A DNA stretch of 37,474 nt from Perkinsus olseni (Eukaryota; Perkinsozoa; Perkinsida). Shown here piece after piece: positions 36,854-37,474 of the stretch. Position 1 is the stretch's first letter; every line of letters starts with the position of its first letter. The stretch lies in contig JABANN010000339.1 of assembly GCA_013115125.1 (NCBI GenBank), positions 1 through 37,474 of the forward strand. Reading direction: 5' to 3'. The position numbers were made by a program, and so were the translations under genes. The notes beneath the pieces were generated by a model. The model was not told where the DNA came from. It made no database searches and worked only from the letters and a program-made list of their open reading frames with translations.

Positions 36854-37474
36854 TCTTTGCTGGCCCAGCGAGGCTTCTTTTAGGCTGCCGTTGTGCGGCT
36901 CAGATGGAAAGTTGATGAATGGCTCAAGTCAAGCCGCGGCATACGGAAAAGTCCGAACAGATGTCTGCTAGTGTCCCACAAGTACCCTCAGTTCGCCCGG
37001 AGTTCTTAACGGCGTTTACGCAATCTGCGTAATGCACCACTGGATCGCTGAGCTGCGATGTGGTTAGTAACCACTGGTTACCATTGAGCATGTTCAATTG
37101 AAGTATCGCTATGTTCAGTTTCAACTGTCTACGTCAGGATTCGAAAGATAGTTGAGTTCATAGTAGTAGTTTCGACTTACCGACGCTCACCAAAAGTCAT
37201 GATGGAATAAACACCAAGTGCGGGGAGAGCGGTGGCTAGGACAAGGTGGCAATTGACTAACGGAACAGGTCATCACAAATCGCTATGTGGAAAAGAAGAC
37301 GCTGCTAGGATTGCTACCTCGACTTGGACTGAGATGAAGATTCTCACCGAGCGCTGGAGCAAATAGCGGGGCTTACGCTAAACAACCCTCAGGTTGGGTG
37401 CCTGTTATGGGAGTCGTAGGAGCACTAACGATAGTAGGACCAGTCCGCGATTGACGAACACGATAGGCCGGAAA
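36854..37474. other. Right-edge region without a supported gene
   Basis: About 620 bp. A short plus-strand frame near 37275-37367 (EDAARIATSTWTEMKILTER) and a minus-strand ATG near 37200 followed by a gtgagc donor could be exon fragments of genes at the window edge, but neither can be supported. Near 37061-37082 there are overlapping palindromes (ggttagtaacc and tggttacca). Confidence 0.35.

Overview
The window is nuclear DNA from a protist with a compact, intron-dense genome. Sixteen confident or likely protein-coding genes fill most of 37 kb on both strands. Nearly every gene is cut by GT-AG introns of about 43-55 nt, and a few appear to be only 20-35 nt. The gene content points to an alveolate of the perkinsid/dinoflagellate/chromerid kind. 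It includes apicortin (partial p25-alpha plus doublecortin), a ciliary adenylate kinase 7, a CELF-type RNA-binding protein carrying a WW domain, an alveolate-style beta-repeat protein with a cytochrome b5-like domain, and a pyruvate:NADP+ oxidoreductase with a mitochondrial presequence. A Perkinsus-like organism is my best guess; the species cannot be settled from the sequence alone.

Layout, left to right. 1-550: a 41-bp tandem repeat and non-coding DNA. 550-3107 (-): TPR / cytochrome b5-like protein. 3240-5609 (-): CELF/Bruno-like RRM-RRM-WW-RRM protein, divergent from 5752-6456 (+): ribosomal protein eL22. 6457-7516: an intergenic stretch with two copies of a hairpin repeat. 7727-11540 (-): a large unrecognised protein. 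11667-14787 (-): adenylate kinase 7 with a C-terminal Dpy-30-like motif. 15196-16446 (-): a low-complexity, intronless protein. 16648-17376 (-): eIF1, divergent from 17634-24393 (+): the PNO gene with about 25 introns. 24656-25475 (+): ankyrin-repeat protein. 25707-28927 (-): three tandem genes, two of them only 18 nt apart. 29370-30263 (-): apicortin, divergent from 30606-32522 (+): eIF4A3-like DEAD-box helicase. 32725-32997 (+): small membrane protein. 33134-35129 (+): phosphatidate cytidylyltransferase. 35306-36853 (+): unrecognised protein.

The genes do not form one pathway. Translation and RNA genes (eL22, eIF1, eIF4A3, CELF) sit beside flagellar or apical cytoskeleton genes (AK7, apicortin) and metabolic genes (PNO for pyruvate to acetyl-CoA with NADPH; CDP-diacylglycerol synthesis). 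AG acceptors lie within a few bases of many start codons, which fits spliced-leader trans-splicing but does not prove it.

The most unusual signal is in the introns. A 14-20 nt motif recurs at least seven times, always in introns or at splice acceptors and in both orientations relative to the host gene. A second 18-nt motif does the same, and two introns contain an antisense tRNA T-arm-like sequence. Most PNO introns are flanked by a GT repeat (GT at the donor and GT as the first exon bases). Together these suggest introner-like intron insertion. No virus-derived, LTR or Polinton element and no CRISPR array was recognised.
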